DNA of 64,000 nucleotides, from contig NC_059477.1 in assembly GCF_018139145.2 (NCBI RefSeq), positions 13,193,522 to 13,257,521 of the forward strand, given 5' to 3'. The first letter of the stretch is position 1, and each line of letters opens with the position of its first letter. Made by a program: the position numbers and the translations under genes. The notes beneath the pieces are model-generated. The model was not told the DNA's origin. It worked only from the letters and a program-made list of their open reading frames with translations, and did not search any database. This document shows, one piece after another, positions 61,601 through 64,000 of this stretch. The DNA is from Gymnogyps californianus (taxonomy: Eukaryota; Chordata; Aves; Accipitriformes; Cathartidae).

Positions 61601-64000
61601 AAATGGAAGAGGGATCATCTTGCAGTTGCAAGGTCTATTAAACTGCAAAAAGGTTAGTCATTACCATTGTTGCATCATATTAAAGGAATGAAGCAATGTA
61701 AATGCAATCGTTAATTCAACTGAATAGCACACCTTTAAACTATCATTCACTATTTTAAGTGAATAATACCTTCTTTCTTTTGGAGAGCTGCTTAGCCTGA
61801 TATTGAAGATTCCTTTTCTGTAAATTAAAAAAGAAAAACCTCAAGATGGCTGTTACTTATGACAAAAAATAGACATTTTGTATCATGGTATAGTGCGCAT
61901 TCTGGGCTGAACTCAGCCTACCAGGCTCTGCATCCTCACTGAGCTGCCTGTGAAGTCAAAGCCCAGCTCTTCAGAAGTGGTTTAATAGAGGGAAATGGTC
62001 AAACAGCATGATAGCGAGGGCTGTTTTTCTGCAGTGCCAAAAGACCTGGGCAAGGACAACTCATTTTGAAATCTTGGGCTGTAAGGTAGAAGTGTGATGA
62101 AGGTGGGTCACCACACGTGTATGGGAGCAAGGCTCTTGCAGAGCTGCATTCCTCCTGCAGGCCTTATGGCAGGCACGGGGAACCGCTGGAACTGGTGCCA
62201 GCTGGCAGCTGGGGTGGTTTGGGCTGACTGTTGCTGAGTGTGCTGGTTTTGTTGGATTTTGTGTTTAAACAAATTTGGTACCAGACTCCATAAAAGGCTT
62301 TGCCTTTTGCTAGTTTAGGGCTTTTCTGGGAGGGATCTCAGGGGCTGTTATGCGCTACATTTTTGGACATTTTCAGATTGCAGTACTGGACACAGAAAAG
62401 AGCTTTGGGAAGGAATCTGCTGTTAATTGAAATGGAAAATATAGGGATACACAGGCTCTTGAACAGCAGATGGACTCCTTAAGAGACAGGCCATAAATTA
62501 TTAACCCTCTGTGTTAATACAAATGTAGAAAGGTACCTGTTCATGGATGAAAGTTTAAAAAAAACCAAAACGCCTCCTCCCCAGAAAAAACAACAAAAAA
62601 CCACACACACACACAAAAAGTATACAAATAAACTGTGTGTAGTTAAAAGAAACATCCAAAGAGCAGTCAGATGGTGATGGTGGGATGGGAATATATCAGC
62701 CACTCATATTCAGCACGATCTGAACTCTCACTCTATGTGAGATTTTCAGCACACATGATACAAGGAAGTCTAAGAAGTGTATATGATCTGTCTTGTCATA
62801 CATACAGAGATAAAGATAGTATGATTTACTCTGGTCTGACTCTGTATGCTTTTTCACATGACAATTTTAAATTTTCATGTAGCTTCTTCCTTGAAAGAGT
62901 CTACCAGATTTACCTTCCCACAGCTTGATCCTGCATCAGGATCAACCTAGGAGGAGGAATGGAGCCCAACCCTTGCCTGTTTCTAGCTGTCTCCCCAGAT
63001 TGTTTGGAACGCTATTTCTATATTCAGGTTATAGACTGAAACCTGGAGCCATTCAGGAGTCTATTGGCTTTTGATGAGAATCTAGGATTTTTTGCTGTTT
63101 TTAAAACAAAATATGAAAAAATTAGATTATGTTACTTTTTGCCTTAAAGTGGCTAATGAATCCAGGCTGATAATTTGTACAGAAGATTTGGCCTGAAGTC
63201 GTATGAAGTAAATGAGTTCTCATAATTCCTTGAAAGGAGAGGCCAAGAAGAGAACTGCTAATAAGGTCCTAACCATTTTGTGTTAACAGCCATGTGATAA
63301 TATTTATGTGATTACTGACAGATGTGAGCATTCCTCTGTAAGAAACATAAGGAGCTTAAGTGCATTGAACCTCTCTTCACCAAAATGACAGGCCATCAAA
63401 GGAAACACTCTCATACAGAGAGTGCATCTTTCACAGCTGTTACAAAAATGGCTCTGCAATTCTATTTCATATGCAATATGTATGTAAAGAGTAGGGCCAA
63501 AGCAACACCTCGATCTCTGGAAACTTGTTGCTGATAAATGTTAGTTTCTTAATTTTTCTTGTGGCATTAATTCTGTGGAATTCCCGTTCTAGTTGTACAG
63601 GAATTGATTTGCCAGTTTCCAAGTTTGTCTTACATAAAATACGAAAAAATACATGACTGAGGAGTGCTCTGTTCTATTGGTTTAAGGAATATTTATTAAG
63701 CAACCTGGATTACAGGTCCTGCCCAGCTCTGTCTACAATGCCTCCCTCATGCTGGCTCCCTTACCCTCCAATGATATTATAGTAGTCAAATTTAGGTCAA
63801 AGTAGTATCCTAAGGAGAGGCTGTTTCCGGAAGTCTTCTCTTACTTAAATGCCGGGCGTGTGAGAGGGACCAGCTAATGCTATTTCTGGTAAACTGTTGG
63901 GCTTTATATTCTAGTACCAGACTTTATAATCTAGTTCTGTCTTCAGCCTTTTAAATTTTTTTTAAATATTATTTTTATTTTATATAACAAATAATATAAA
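58695..64000. other. Probable intron or intergenic sequence, nothing firm
   Basis: Unique AT-rich sequence. Near 60100-60160 'gagccagattctcttggggc' and 'acagagtttggccc' resemble an old amniote palindromic repeat. A frame near 59456-59617 ends in text loosely like the last helix of a PH domain (TVEARKDWMIHL), but its borders are unconvincing. An A-rich, CA-containing low-complexity run lies at about 62560-62640. The last 60 bases are almost pure A and T. Confidence 0.4.

Noticed and set aside
1..64000. CRISPR arrays, tRNA or rRNA genes, bacterial operons, mitochondrial insertions
   Set aside because: Looked for on both strands by eye. No regularly spaced repeats, tRNA T-arm text or organellar gene text was found.

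Overview
This window reads as nuclear DNA of a bird. It is AT-rich, gene-poor and full of interspersed repeats. Three related LTRs match, from memory, the ERVL-type LTR family common in neoavian genomes. There is also an old CR1 LINE 3' end and several decayed MIR-like (CORE-SINE) copies. There is no sign of bacterial, plasmid or organellar DNA. Almost all open frames are short and lack coding character. I expect most of the window to be intergenic or intronic.

Layout. At 1.2-2.2 kb there is a (TG)n/(CA)n palindrome followed by a broken, HEAT/ARM-like coding remnant. From 2.2 to 53 kb there is mainly unique non-coding sequence. It carries solo LTRs at 7.45-8.03 kb and 39.48-40.08 kb (both +, each with a perfect 5-bp target duplication), an older LTR at 34.85-35.39 kb (-), a CR1 3' end at 37.03-37.43 kb, a decayed U2 snRNA copy at 23.05-23.24 kb, and MIR-like SINEs at 2.9, 20.4, 25.2, 45.3, 49.7 and 50.5 kb. 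Isolated exon-like segments with plausible splice sites occur at 4.96, 12.2, 15.4 and 42.8 kb, but none is assigned to a gene.

The only convincing gene locus is at 51.3-58 kb. A CpG island at 53.05-53.96 kb has GC boxes and an ATG-less first exon on the + strand ending in a strong splice donor at 53569/53570. A possible second exon with a start codon lies at 54058-54150, and a well-bounded exon at 57781-57979. On the - strand, just beyond the island, a 70-codon reading frame, an in-frame TAA, 92 further open codons, a 3'UTR-like stretch and an AATAAA signal look like the terminal exon of a second gene or a recently damaged one. The two could share the island as a bidirectional promoter. I do not recognise either product.

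I found no new multi-gene system. The items most worth checking are the interrupted minus-strand frame, the island gene model, and the U2-derived copy that has lost its branch-site-pairing and Sm motifs.
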